A stretch of DNA of 64,000 nt from Aurelia coerulea (GCA_039566865.1 CM076959.1:19576501-19640500); one strand, 5' to 3'; counted from the stretch's first letter, positions 33,801 to 44,030 are shown. Numbers and translations: made by a program. The notes: generated from the sequence alone by a model not told the origin.

Positions 33801-36335
33801 TACAAATCGATGAAAAAACTAAATAGATAAAGTAATTGTATTATAAGATAAATGTACCTGAATAAATATTTTACAATGTTTTACTAATCAATAAGAATAC
33901 ACGAACACTAACTTTCGGAGGCATATTGGCAAGCATTGCATTTACAATTTGGGCCATTCCACATTTTTATCATACGTTTGAAACTATTTAAATTTTCGGC
34001 GGATATTATTTCATTCGGCAGTCCATTCCAGATTTGAGGTCCCAATGATTGTAGGCTATTAGAACCTAATAGGCTAAGAGAATTCCCTTTGTCTGCGATC
34101 GCTAATCGCTTTGAATTCAGGTGTCAACAAAAGCAGCTCATGCTATTGTCTTATAACATATATCCTTGTTGCCACAGCTAGCAGGTATCTATCAAAAACG
34201 GGGGTCGTGTCGTGTTTCAATTTCTTTTGACAAAATTCTGTTATCTGATACGAAATGAATCCGGTATCGTGTGAACGGAGCCTTTTAGAGCATTTCATTG
34301 TGGGTGTACATGGGGTTAAAAAGTTAACCCCTCCTCCCTACCTCGCATTTAACGCCATCAGCTCTCCTCGCAAATACGTTTTTCTCCAATTGTTTCCTCC
34401 TCGCATTACAAAAATTAGTAAGTTGACTCCTCGCTCCTCGATGACACAACGAAACAAATCTAACAAATCAAAAACACGCTAAATACCGGCGTAAAATGAA
34501 AAGATTTGAAAATGAGACTTTTGAATGTGCCTTTAACTAGATCCAAAATAAATTTGCAACCAACATGTAAATCTTTATGTAAACAGGAGTTTTCATGCTG
34601 GAACATTTTTGGAAAGAAATATCCGTCGGATATAAATAAATACATTTTATGTTTCCCTCTTTCTCTTTTTCTTTTTCTTCTTTGGCAGATAACAATCATC
34701 ACCCTTTCGTTTCTTTTTTTCTCTTGTTCTCTACTTGGTTTATCTTCTAACTCCACAGGCCCATAGGAACTTTTTTCAGATTAAAGGGGGGGGGGCACTA
34801 ATTCGCGCCGAAAGCGTAAAGACTACGGGGGTCCAGGGGCGAAGCCCCCGGAAAATCTCCTTGGGCGATGCCCTCTTTTCTTTTGGCAACGCCCTTCTGT
34901 GCATTGCTAATAGAATTTTATGCTCGGAGGTTCTGGAGAAAAATGGGAATTTACGAATCCAAATATATATCAAACGGGCTAGCTAAAATCAAACTACGAC
35001 AGGATAAGGATACTTTGTCAAGACTGTTGTGTAAGATTTACTTAATATTCGACTTATTTGATTTACAAAACTCGTCGTGCATTCTCGTAAGCAGCGGTGA
35101 TTAGAGTAAATTTTAAGTGGGAATACATCGAAATGAGGGGGTCTGGGGGCAGGGCCCGCAGGAAAATCTTTAGGGCCACGCCCTTTACTTTGGCTTAGAA
35201 TTCATCTCCCAATATCATGCTTGCCATTAGCGACAAGTAACTTTGTGATAGTTTTGTGACAGTTATCCTATGCGCGAGTAACATTTTTGAAGAAACATCC
35301 TTGACTTTGGCTTACAATGCATCTCCCAATATTATGCTTGCGATTAGTGACAATGAAACTTTGATAGTTTTGTGACAGTTATCCTATCAATTTGAGTATG
35401 AGTAACATTTTTGAAAAAACATCCTCTACTTTGGCTTAGAATGCATCCCCTGATTCCATATTTGCCAGTGAAAGATTTGACATTCTTACCCAACCTGTAC
35501 ACGCTATGGAACCTATGCGCCTAAATGGGTGGATGATCCTATACTGGGTGGGCTATGATCTTATACTGGGTGGGTTATGATCTCATACTGGATGGGTTAT
35601 TATATCCAGCCTTTTCTCTTCGGTTTTCGAGGGATCTCGCGGACAATCTTTCGACAAAAGTACCAAGAGAAATCTGTGCAACTCATCACTGAACTTTTGA
35701 AGGCTCGTTACCATACAAATGATACTGTGCAGCGCTATGCGCAATGCAGCGTAATTGTATCAGATTTCGGGCAAGAAATTCTGACGACATGTCTTCAGAT
35801 CGTTGTTCCTCCTCGCTTTTCAATGCAAAGGAACCTGAGCTCCTCGATTTTCAATCTCTAAACTTATTTTTTGCTCGCACCTCATTGGTTTAAGCAATTT
35901 TTTGGGATTCCTCCCCCGCACGAAAAATGTCAATCCTCGGCTCCTCGGGGTTAAAAAATAGCCTCCTCGCCTCCTCATTCTCCTCGGACTTAAGCCATGT
36001 ACACCCACTTCATTATGGCATGGTCACTCTTTCTTGTTTTTAACAGTCTATTTTATCTTTGCTCCATTTCAGCGACGTTCAAGAGGACAAAGAGATCAGT
36101 GAAGAGTAAGGGTTTTATGAATTATATCGGATGCACGGGCAAGATGGACATCCCTTTTAGATGTTTTGCCACTCAACCCCCAAAGCCGCTTTTCACTCGA
36201 TGCAAAGCCGGTACAGCAGCATGTATTTATACCATCAAATGCCGTTTGGTTGGAGATCCGACAAAGGAAGAAGGTTGGATATGCGATAAAGCACACAATT
36301 TCCATTTGCCATTTTGCTGCATATTGGATTGTTGA
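21772..36335 (+). CDS. Secreted BRICHOS-domain precursor of a cysteine-rich cationic peptide
   Basis: Five coding exons fit with matching phases: 21772-21813, 23965-24111, 25310-25408, 33493-33667 and 36073-36335 (phases 0, 0, 0, 1). Together they give 241 residues plus stop. Order: signal peptide MKFVIILSIIAVTL, linker, BRICHOS domain at about residues 50-155, processing site KRTKR, and a C-terminal peptide of about 80 residues with nine Cys. BRICHOS hallmarks are the DF-(x)n-NSCYI strand and EVGAKIAAHCAGY, supplying the two conserved cysteines. In known BRICHOS proteins the domain chaperones the C-terminal region during secretion, and in polychaete precursors such as arenicin that region is an antimicrobial peptide. 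Those peptides are about 20 residues with one or two disulfides, so this product is different. Furin-type cleavage after KRTKR is inferred. Introns 2, 3 and 4 are packed with transposons. Antimicrobial function is a hypothesis. Confidence 0.85.
21840..22200. mobile_element. Inverted pair of MITE-like copies, right member
   Basis: Reverse complement of 20264-20622, ending 'cagccccggaccttagtttctta'. It lies just inside intron 2, 30 bases after the signal-peptide exon. Confidence 0.75.
22199..22335 (+). mobile_element. LINE C-terminal fragment in intron 2
   Basis: The plus strand reads GIGKRCFSFRGVNCWNSLSA followed by NSFKTTIPLF. This is the conserved end of a LINE reverse transcriptase. It abuts the inverted MITE copy. 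Confidence 0.7.
22420..23865 (+). mobile_element. LINE fragment with zinc-knuckle C-terminus, split by a MITE
   Basis: The connection region reads LSDKARKAYFPLRPVASKLD and MLRPILTYNTDVLF, then decays. Around 22850-22980 the frame reads EVENELHFLVECQAYGVQRK, the C-terminal CCHC-like segment of many LINEs. A MITE fills 23003-23394. The LINE resumes with AKYARDAFESRNNSLQTGP and a 3' region ending in a (GAAAT)n tail at about 23840-23862. It lies in intron 2 of the BRICHOS gene, ending 100 bases before the next exon. Confidence 0.8.
23003..23394. mobile_element. MITE with 'TACTCTCAAGTACCGAATAA' ends
   Basis: Perfect inverted ends of about 18 bases enclose several copies of 'gggggggttgga'. It interrupts the LINE at 22420-23865, so it is younger than that LINE. 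Confidence 0.85.
23965..24111 (+). CDS. Exon 3: linker and start of BRICHOS domain
   Basis: The acceptor 'cttatttgccaag' is followed by AKEFDMKLDENGEK. The exon ends ELDLLNDFNV in phase 0 at GTAAGT. The LDLLNDF stretch corresponds to the first strand of BRICHOS domains. The short paralogue loses this part through a stop. Confidence 0.85.
24651..25191. mobile_element. hAT-like element with internal tandem repeats
   Basis: The ends CAGCGGCGTGGCC and GGCCACGCCACTG are inverted. The flanking 8-bp duplication GGCTGGAG is perfect (24643-24650 and 25192-25199). About three tandem copies of a ~125-base unit ('tttactttggcttagaatgc') lie inside. It is in the intron between exons 3 and 4. A degenerate relative lies at 35092-35662. 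Confidence 0.9.
25310..25408 (+). CDS. Exon 4: BRICHOS core with first conserved Cys
   Basis: The acceptor 'tttcttcatacag' and donor GTAATA give a phase 0/0 exon of 33 codons. It reads GYRAMKVKADNSCYISVLTK. The N-x-CYI-x-x-L pattern is the usual signature of the first BRICHOS cysteine. Confidence 0.85.
25467..26655 (-). mobile_element. hAT element with transposase remnant
   Basis: Ends CAGGGACCGCGG and inverse, with the perfect 8-bp duplication CACGAGAC at 25459-25466 and 26656-26663. On the minus strand between 26313 and 25965, two frames together show ICKLLSVNPATGERSFSGVQ and FNTLAILHNHKQ. These match the C-terminal dimerisation region of hAT transposases (NPATxERSFS...LxxLxILHxHK). Frameshifts and loss of the catalytic part make it inactive. 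The element begins only 58 bases after the exon 4 donor. Confidence 0.9.
26748..28738. mobile_element. 'TAAGAAACT' element interrupted by a nested mariner-like element
   Basis: The outer parts (26748-27079 and 28668-28738) match the uninterrupted copy at 63405-63815 in order and orientation. Left block: 'gaaactagtactacgatgacc'. Right block: 'ttaagaaacttttagtact'. The inner segment 27080-28667 is the later insertion. Confidence 0.8.
27080..28667. mobile_element. Mariner-like element nested in the previous one
   Basis: The ends CCGGGTTTCCCAAAAAAGTA and inverted CCGGGTGTCCCAAAAGAATA are flanked by TA on both sides. The 1.6-kb interior has no recognisable transposase. A further internal end-like motif lies at 27837. 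The copy at 63405-63815 shows the site without it. Confidence 0.75.
28740..29770. other. Intron sequence, no exon recognised
   Basis: Part of intron 4 of the BRICHOS gene. A 121-codon frame at 28741-29106 shows no family signature. 29380-29480 is a dispersed repeat ('gatttgcgggtttccct') also found at 47515-47615 and, inverted, at 60440-60530. Confidence 0.5.
29778..30649. mobile_element. piggyBac-like MITE, G-tract family, copy 3
   Basis: Ends CCCTATCCAGACTAGG and inverse; TTAA on the right and CTAA on the left. G-tract hairpins at both ends have the loop CACAAAGT in place of CGTTTTTCG. TGACGTCA lies at 29959 and 30324, and CACGTGA is shared with copies 1 and 2. It is more diverged than the other two long copies. 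Confidence 0.8.
30650..32662. mobile_element. 2-kb TTAA-bounded element
   Basis: TTAAGGTGGTCGCAGGGTAA at the left is inverted at the right (TTACCCTGCGACCACCTTAA). TTAA at both outer ends suggests piggyBac-type insertion. The interior contains frames up to 66 codons with no transposase signature I recognise. The left TTAA is shared with copy 3 of the G-tract MITE. Confidence 0.75.
32760..33130 (-). mobile_element. LINE C-terminal relic in intron 4
   Basis: The minus strand encodes KAFSYRGMKLRNSLERETQL followed by APSLRIFKEQL, the standard LINE C-terminus. Broken frames lie upstream. Confidence 0.65.
33493..33667 (+). CDS. Exon 5: BRICHOS domain with second conserved Cys
   Basis: The acceptor 'tctttttatttcag' enters in phase 0 and the donor GTAAGT leaves in phase 1. 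The exon reads SYTVIKEKFVRLYK, then EVGAKIAAHCAGYDMIFTAT. Y-x-V-x-E-x-F and the I-x-x-x-C-x-G motif are typical of the C-terminal half of BRICHOS domains. Confidence 0.88.
33890..34150 (-). mobile_element. LINE C-terminal relic
   Basis: The minus strand reads SLGPQIWNGLPNEIISAENL, then FKRMIKMWNG and NCKCNACQYASES. This resembles the family at 8757-9311. Confidence 0.75.
34300..36008. mobile_element. 1.7-kb inverted-end element next to the terminal exon
   Basis: The ends GTGGGTGTACATGG and inverse are flanked by the direct repeat TTCATT (34294-34299 and 36009-36014). CTCCTCG motifs are repeated near both ends. A diverged copy of the 24651 hAT element is nested at 35092-35662. The right end is only 64 bases before exon 6. 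Confidence 0.75.
35092..35662. mobile_element. Degenerate hAT-like copy with ~125-base tandem units
   Basis: It starts CAGCGGTG and contains 'gggtctgggggcagggcccgc' and three 'ctttggctta(g/c)aatgcatc' units, matching 24651-25191. The right terminus is lost. A short tandem 'gatctcatactgggtgggtt' lies at 35530-35600. Confidence 0.7.
36073..36335 (+). CDS. Exon 6: processing site and cysteine-rich C-terminal peptide
   Basis: The acceptor 'tttgctccatttcag' enters in phase 1. The frame opens TFKRTKRSVKSKGF, giving a furin-type R-T-K-R site, and ends HNFHLPFCCILDC before TGA. Cysteine spacing is C-x9-C-x12-C-x5-C-x6-C-x13-C-x10-CC-x3-C. The fourth Cys has no partner in the short paralogue; the other eight align. 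Nine cysteines leave one unpaired unless the peptide dimerises. Confidence 0.88.
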
Positions 36336-36339
36336 ACGT

Positions 36340-37370
36340 TGGAAGGAAGCCTAAGAAAATGCAACGATTTGAACTGATTTGGAATGTAAAGCTTACACGA
36401 TAAGCATTTGATTATTTATGCAATGATTATCAATAAGAGGGGTTGTTTACTTTCTGTTTATGACTCTTGCAAACTAGCAATATGGGCATATTATAAAATC
36501 AGCTGCTTCTTATCTATTTTCTTCTCTTGCCATCTTTATGGATATAAAATAAGAGGGACCAAGTCACAACCAGCGGCTCAGACTAGATGAGCATTAATTT
36601 TTCTCTGAGTCGTATAAGCATGGGCGATAGGACACCAAGTGTGTGAATGTTTTTGGTAGTGAGCCACCTTAACGTTTTATTGGTAGCCACCTTAACCAAT
36701 TGCTTTTTGTGTGTTTTTACCTATTTTCACTTGGTAGTGAGCCACCTTATCGCTGTTTCATCATTTTTAAATTTTCGGTAGTGAGCCACCTTAAGTTCAG
36801 ATCCACCAAAATCATAAAATCTCCATAGGAAAGAACTTTGAGATCACTTTAAATCCTTTGTGCCCTGTAAATCAGGGCCTTTTTTAACATTAGAACTGGG
36901 GGGCAATTGCCCCCCGATCCCTAGACTTTGCCCCCCCAGTGTCGAAATTTTTGACCCTGGAGATATTTTAACCGGCATCCAAAACTTGTACTCCCAAACA
37001 TCCGGAGAGTAGATTGCTTCAAAAAATTCGGGAAATCTCAAGCAGTGTTTTGTCCTGGTTGCGTTTTATGAAGGTAGGTAAAGTTTAGAAAAATCTTCAC
37101 AGGTTTCTTTTGTCTCCTTCGCTTTTTAGCCGTCTGATTGGTCCGTGAAAATGAGGCTTTGGCGGTTTCGACCATGGGCCACGAGCAATCGGCTATGTAC
37201 GACGAATGATTCCTATGCTACACAGCAGTCTCCTACCAGGATCACAATAACGGTATGAGGAAATGCTGCCAATTCAGCATGTAAAATACGCCCACGGGCA
37301 CCACGTGATCCCTGCAACAAGGTCGCAGGTCGCTGCTAAGAAATAACGACCACGCTCCTCCGGGGAGGTA
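36340..37370. other. No gene recognised
   Basis: Likely 3' untranslated region at first; 'gatttgaactgatttggaatg' resembles the sequence after the short paralogue's stop. A motif 'ggtagtgagccaccttaa' recurs four times (36655-36800), and a G/C-tract pair lies at 36898-36935. Confidence 0.5.
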
Positions 37371-40300
37371 TTTCATTTTCATTTCATTTCAGTTTTAATT
37401 ATTTATACACGGTGGCCCCATCAATCAACGACTGCTTTACAGGGGGCCGTGTTAAAAAGCTTACAAAATTAACAATACTTTTCTAAAATAACCTAATTAC
37501 AAGTGATAAAATCTAAAAAACCTAACTAGAATACTTATGATGAAAATTAAAAAGAGTAAAATCAAAACTGGTGAATGGAACGAAAAATCACAATCAAATG
37601 TTCAAGCAGAAGGCTGCAGATGGTTTTTTAGTTGGCATTTAAACGAATTAAGCGAATTTGCTTGTTTTATATCCAACGGAAGCTGATTCCAAGTTCTAGC
37701 GCCACGAAAAGATATCGCTTTTTGTCCTTTGCAGGTTGTCATCCTTGGGATATAGAGATCAGTGGCTGCATTTCGCAAGTTAATATCAATATTTCGGTCA
37801 GAATTTTTTGTGAACAAATCAGAAAGATAGCTAGGCGCAAGGCCAGTTATTGCTTTATACGTAACCGTAGCTGTTTCACTTTTAATCATATCACTGACAG
37901 TAAGCCATTTAAGGTTCTTAATCAAAAGGGTCGCAGATGTATCATAACTGCTATTTGAGACAATCCTTGCAGCTCGATTTTGCAATTTTTGCAGAGCTTG
38001 CAATCTAGCTTCGCCACAGCTTCCCCATACAGAGCAACAGTAGCGGAAGTGTGGCTCGACAATGCCTCTGTACATTTGTATAAGAGTAGGTTTCGGTACG
38101 AATTTCTTAGCATACTTGAGAAAACCTAAAGCACGAGATACTTTGCCACATAAGACTTTCATGTGCTGATTCCAGTCAAGATTACTGTCAAGTTGAACAC
38201 CTAAATATTTCACATTGTTAACTAGATTTATGTCAGAGCCTCCAATAGAAAAAGTTGGAGAATCTACTTTCTTTTCAGCAATCTTCTTCAGGTTTGGTTG
38301 GCAGGGGCGGATCCAGCCCGAAGTTGAAAGGGGGGGAGGCAACTTGCAAGGAGGGCGCCAAAAACAGAATAGAAAGTCAGCGCGCCGAAGGCGCGAGAAA
38401 ATTTTTGGACGCTTTTTAAAGAAATTGTAAAGAGATTTACCAGTAAATAAGGTCTTGATTCATATATCTCCCCCATATTTAAATCGAAATAGTTAGAAAA
38501 TTGTGTGTTAGAGACAGGATGAGGGGTGCTTTTCTCACCAAAAGAGGGGCGCCAAGCTGAATTTTCATCGTGAATGCCACTGTGGTTGGGAGCAACCATT
38601 TGTTTAGACAATCGAGATCCCTATTTAGTGTAGTATTAAGCTCTTCGATGTTTTTAGAGGCATATGAGATGCTAGTATCGTCAGCATACATTGTCAGATT
38701 ACATTTATTGAGTGCCAAAGGAAGATCATTAATGTAGATTAGAAAAAGGAGTGGTCCTAAGCACGATCCCTGAGGAACACCACAATCAATATCGTGCAAA
38801 TCAGAACATGCACCATTAACTTTACAGAACTGACATCTGTTTTCTAAGTAAGATTGGAACCATAAATAGTCGAGGCCATCAATGCCATATTTCTTCAGTT
38901 TCGCGAGAAGAATTTGATGATTGACCGTGTCAAATGCTTTCTTAAGGTCGATGAAGACCATAGCAGTGTATTTTCCATTATCTATATTGACGTACCAATC
39001 ATTGGTATTGTTTAAAGGGATGTAACTACAGAGTGCAAACTCCTAAAACCGGAATGATGCGAAAAAAGATGCTTATTTCCGTCCATATACTCATAAAGCT
39101 GATTGTAAACCAACTTTTCAAACACCCTTGATAAAAAAGGGAGAACTGATATGGGTCTGTAATTTGAGCGATCATTCTGTTGGCCACTTTTAAATATAGC
39201 GGCAACTCTTGCAATTTTCCAACTATCCGGGAAAACACCAATAGCTAAAGAGAGATTAAACATGTCGCAAAGAGAATCGGCCAAGATTGGAAGTCCAGCT
39301 TTCCAGAAAAAGTTGGCAATGCCATCAGGCCCAGATCCCATAGATGATTTGAATTTTCCAAAGACCTTTTCGACCTGACGTGTATCCACGGGCTTAAAGT
39401 GGAACTTAGTATTTTCTTTATTTACAGAATATTCATTTCCCAAAAGTGGATTTACCGTATCCGGTATTTTGTCACTGAGTTTTTTACCAATGCCACAGAA
39501 AAAATTATTCATGGATTCAGCGATAGCCTTATTGTCAAGTATTGTTTCACCCTCAACACTTAGACATGAAACATGAGTAGTCTTGGATTTTTTGTTTAGA
39601 ACTTGGTTAATAATTTTCCATGACCCCTTAACATCACCAGCATAAGACGAAATCTTCTTTGTGAAAAACTCACGCTTCAGGCCCAAGTTCAACTTGTTAA
39701 CTCTGTTACGTAGCTGCCTATAAGCTTGCATCAAAATTTGGGATTTGGATCTTACGGCCTGTTTACGTAGTCTGTCACGTGTGGCAGACATAGTCTGAAA
39801 CTCCTTAGTCAGCCATGGGGAAAATTTCTCAGACACACGTTTATTACGCATCGGAGCATGCTTCTCAAGAATAAGTGAGAAGATATGGGACCATTGCTTA
39901 CCAATTGTATTAATGTCGTCAGTATTGGAAACAATACCTTTCCAGTCTACTGAAAGTAAGTCATTCAAAAACTCAGTTTTATTGAAGTTTTTCAGTGACT
40001 TCTTGTAGAAATATTTTTGTGCTGTTTCTTTACAGAGCCACGGAATTTTCTAATACAATACACCAAATAATGGTCACTAATGCCAAGAGGGTGAACTCCT
40101 GAAATAACAATATTTGACTTATTGTTAGTAGCTACATGGTCTATTAACGTGGATGCGGAGATTGTCTCTCTTGTGGCTGTTACTATAAGCTGATAGAGTC
40201 CAAAAAGATTATAAATGTCTAGCAATCGATTTGAGTGAGGCGGTAAATTTGGTGCACCTTCAGGTCGTTGGGTAGGGTAGTTCGACAAGATGTCACAATT

Positions 40301-40890
40301 AGTGTCACCAAGGAGAATGATCTCTTTACCTTCCCTCTCTAAAAACTCTAAGGTTTTCTCAATTTGATCAAAAATCTCACTCGACGCATCAGGAGGTCGA
40401 TACCATGCCAGTACAATAAAAGGAGCAGAGCGAGCTGGCTTAATTTCTACACACAATATCTCTAATGAAGAATTTGGGAGGTCACTGCGAACAGTACACT
40501 TGTCCATAAGAGAGTCCTTGATATAAAGAGCAACACCACCGCCGTTGCGGTTGCGATCACATCTCTGTATGGAATATCCTCCAATGCTGACTAGATCGTC
40601 ATGAACAGTTTTATCTAGCTTAGTTTCATTTATCGCCAAAATATGAGTTCCTAAATCTTTTGACAAACTACGAATCTCGTCAATGTGCAATAGAAGGCTA
40701 TTCACATTCAGAGACGCGATCGCAATACCTTTCCTGTTACCTAGAGCGGTACCACTTGCGCAAGGGGCGTGGTCTGGGGGAGCTGTAGATGTAGGAGCGC
40801 TTCGTCGAGCAACATCTCTGTCAGTTTCATAAATTTGAGCTCTTTCGGCCAGGCTGTCTGTGTTTGCGTTTGCCGGACGCTGTTTTGGTT
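37370..40890 (-). mobile_element. Near-complete LINE (endonuclease plus reverse transcriptase)
   Basis: On the minus strand, 40868-39992 encodes an APE-type endonuclease: NETKL, RNGGGVALYI, ILLGDTNCD, STLIDHV and GISDHYLVY. 39968-39012 continues through NYRPISVLPFLSRVFEK, 38961-38600 carries FIDLKKAFDTVNH, CGVPQGSCLGPLLFLIYIND and MYADDTSISY, and 38280-37602 carries the thumb and C-terminus. Single frameshifts near 40000 and 39010 and a hAT insertion at 38302-38582 disable it. A (TGAAA)n-like 3' tail lies near 37380. No ORF1 was found. A second hAT-like element sits at its 5' limit. Confidence 0.93.
38302..38582. mobile_element. hAT-like MITE inserted in the LINE
   Basis: It starts CAGGGGCGGATCC and ends GAATGCCACTG, flanked by the direct repeat TGGTTGG (38295-38301 and 38583-38589). 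Its insertion breaks the reverse transcriptase frame after the MYADD region. Confidence 0.75.
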
Positions 40891-40899
40891 CTCATTACG

Positions 40900-41224
40900 C
40901 CCGGGGGGGGGGGGTACTTAGTATATTTGTCCGACGGGGATGTGCCGTTTTTAAGGGTATCGTTTTCACCAATTTTTTCTAGCACAGGGTATCAAAATGA
41001 GGCAAATTTTCTAGAGCAGGTTGTCAAAACATGTCAAAGGGGAATATTCTGCTAGATCGGGTCGTTTTTTGGTCAAATTTCATGTTTTGCGTATACTTTT
41101 CACCAATTTTTTTCTAGAACAGGTTATCATTTTGAGCGAAAAATTCTGGAGCAGGGTAAAAAAAAAATTTTTTCGTGGGCACACCCCCGTACAAATTTAA
41201 GTCAAGTACCCCCCCCCCCCCGGG
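40900..41224. mobile_element. hAT-like MITE with CCCGGG G-tract ends
   Basis: The CCCGGGGGGGGGG/TACTT ends are inverted and flanked by a perfect 8-bp duplication TCATTACG (40892-40899 and 41225-41232). A truncated second copy lies at 56640-56799. Confidence 0.9.
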
Positions 41225-41234
41225 TCATTACGTG

Positions 41235-42480
41235 CCTTGTTCCTCGTGGGTATTGTGGACCATTCAGTCGTGTTGTTATTATCAGCTTTTCTCCTTTTGT
41301 TATTTGAACTACTCAAAAATGGCCATTCGGTATTACTTAAAATTTCATTGTCTTCATTTTTCTCCAAATCAACAAAGGGTGCTGTGAGAATTGGCTGTCT
41401 TTTTTCGCTGCAGTGAAAAATTCCCTTGGGACTAGAGGGTTTGGTGAAGTTTCGAAGTAGAAAAAACCATAATTCTAATGCTTAATTCTCGAATTTCAAA
41501 TTCTTTTTCCTTGATAGCAATCTTTAAATTGTTATTTTCAATCAATTAAAGTATTAAATATTAAAGTATTTATTAACTCCAGTTAAACTAGCGTCTAACT
41601 GCCATTAAACCTTTATTTGGATGGGGTCCTGCTGTGTGGATGGGCGGCTGCTGGCCTTTAGTTTCATGTGTTATCCCGGTGGGGGTGGCACATGTGGCGA
41701 GGGGCGGCGGCTGTTTGTCCGCGCGTGGGGCCCTCTGTTCATTGCCTTGCATCTATTTTCTCCCAAATTATAAAATGTTTGATGTCATTGCCTGACATCA
41801 AATGTGAGACAGACATTAACTTTTTTTTAGTTTGTTGTTCTTTCTTTTAGTATGTTGTAAGTGCCTTTCATGGTGGGAACTCCGATGACCTAGTGTCTAT
41901 TCCCGCCATGATAGGCACAGTAGATGTACTTGTTGAGTTTTGTATATTTTAATTGATTATATAAAAAAAAACCTTCTTTTCGAGAGTCCACCGTAGCGCG
42001 AGCCGGTAAATTTTAGGCGCCGGTATATCTGAGGTTTGCCGGTAAATATGAGGTCGGCAAGATCAAAGGTATTCTTCTTAGGCGACAAGTAGTCATAATC
42101 TATTGTGAATTAGACAAAGATGAGACACAAGGTCTGGTTTCAAAGGAAACAATAGGTTTTTCCGGGGGTCGGGTCAACGGTCTGAGGATTTCTGCCGCAT
42201 ATAATCTTTTCTTTCTGACAGCGTTCGGGAAAGCAAACGCTAGGATTTAACTTCGAAGGGTAGGGGTTAGGATTTTTGCTGCGTAAGGAAATCCGCGAGA
42301 AGAATCAAATTTCATTTGGTTTCCTTTGGTATGGATTTGCTACATCTAAAAGTTATCAGTCGAAAGTAAACTGTCTTATTGCTCAAATACTTCGTTCCAT
42401 TGCAATACCGTTTTGTATCTGGGTTGATGAAGATTATGATTTTCGAGCGCTGTTTTTCTTCCTTTTTAAGCATTAGGGAA
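41235..42480. other. No gene recognised
   Basis: 41600-41740 is unusually GC-rich for the window. An inverted pair 'cttcatggtgggaac'/'tcccgccatgatag' lies near 41870-41915. No exon signature found. Confidence 0.5.
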
Positions 42481-43460
42481 AATACTGAAAGTTTACTAAG
42501 ATTATCGGAGTTATAAGTTCCTAAGGTTCTTACAGATTCTTAGGAGTTTCCAGAATCTCTTACAGGTTTCATAATAATCTTCATGTGCACTTTCCCGTGC
42601 CTTCTCCTGAACCTTTCAAAACGAAGTTTTTGAAGCCTTTCCGATGAACATCACTCAGACAAGTACCTTCCAATTTTCGTTAGTACGATACAGGAAACAA
42701 GTCAAAATGTGATAAACGGAGTTTCTCAAATTTTTGGAAATCCTAGAGTTGAGTTTCATATACACGTATTTTTTACAAAAGAAACTAAGAATTTGGCCCA
42801 GTACTGAAAGTTTCTTAAAATCATCATATTTTCAGTACTCAGAGTTTCTTACGAGTTTCTCAGAGGTTTCATAACAATATTCATGTTCACTACCTGTGCC
42901 CTCGTGAACATTTCAAAATAAGGTCTTTAATTAAGGCCTTTCCGATGTTTAGACATTACTCAAGTACCTTACGAGTAATATGATACAGGAAACAAGTGAA
43001 AGTAAAGTAAAAATATTTCAAGGATTTCCTTTATCAAAGTAAATAGTTTCTTAACTTACATTTTCCCAGTACTGGAGTTCGTTAATCTTTAGCCGATATG
43101 AGAGTTGAGTTTTCTTATGGGCAGTTTCTTATAAAAATACGTGTAAGCAGTTTCTTATCAAAATACGTGTAAGCAGTTTCTTATCAAAATACGTGTTGGC
43201 CTAATGTTCCTTACTTTGCAGAATGCAATAAAATCTATCGTAAGTACGTACATACGGTATATTTCCATAAGAAACTAAGAATTTGGGCTAGTACTGAAAC
43301 TTTCTTAAGATTATCAGATTTTGAGTACTCAGAGTTTCTTGCGAGTTTCTTAGAGGTTCTATAACAATCTTCATGCTCACTACTGTCCCTCGTTTCCTAG
43401 TATCAACCCTTTCCAAGCCTTTCCAATCTTTAGATATTACTAAGTACCTCATGAGTGAAA
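42480..43460. mobile_element. Cluster of 'ACGTATTTTT' MITE copies
   Basis: 42765-43150 is an inverted copy of 20625-21010. 42480-42760 and 43230-43450 are partial copies of the same family, each with 'gagtttcttacgagtttctc'-like blocks. 'gcagtttcttatcaaaatacgtgtaa' is repeated in tandem at 43130-43200. Confidence 0.75.
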
Positions 43461-43468
43461 TAATAAAT

Positions 43469-44030
43469 TTTTAAATTTTGATAAAATTATGAGACAACCT
43501 TCAAAAATATCGAAAGATATAACCTAATAACCCTTCTTTACTATGGGTTAAATTTTTTATTCATTTTCGTTACATATAATTTGCGGTTTATGAGACATCT
43601 TTCAAAATCTCGAAAGGTAGAACCAAATAACCCTTCCTTACTATGGGTTAAGGTTGTTATTCACTTTCGTCGCATACTATTTGCGGCTTTTAAATTTTGA
43701 TAAAATTATGAGACATCTTTCAAAATCTCGAAAGGTAAAACCAAATAACCCTTCCTTACTATGGGTTAAGGTTGTTATTCACTTTCGTCGCATACTATTT
43801 GCGGCTTTTAAATTTTGATAAAATTATGAGACATCTTTCAAAATTTCTAAAGTTGGAACTTAATAACCCTTCCTTGCTATGGGTTAATTTTTTTATTCAT
43901 TTTCGTTGCATACTATTTGCGGTTTTTTAAATTTGATAAAATTATGAGACATCTTTCAAAATTTCGAAAGATAGAACTTAACAACCCTTCCTTAGTATTG
44001 GTTTAGTTTCTTACTCACTTTCGTCGCAAA
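43469..44030. repeat. Tandem repeat, ~120-base unit, about five copies
   Basis: Units contain 'ataaaattatgagacatctt' and 'cccttccttactatgggtta' and are nearly identical in the central three. The tract abuts the left end of the 3.4-kb element at 44098. Confidence 0.92.

Noticed and set aside
43469..44030. CRISPR-like array
   Set aside because: The units are contiguous ~120-base tandem copies with no alternating unique spacers, in an animal genome.
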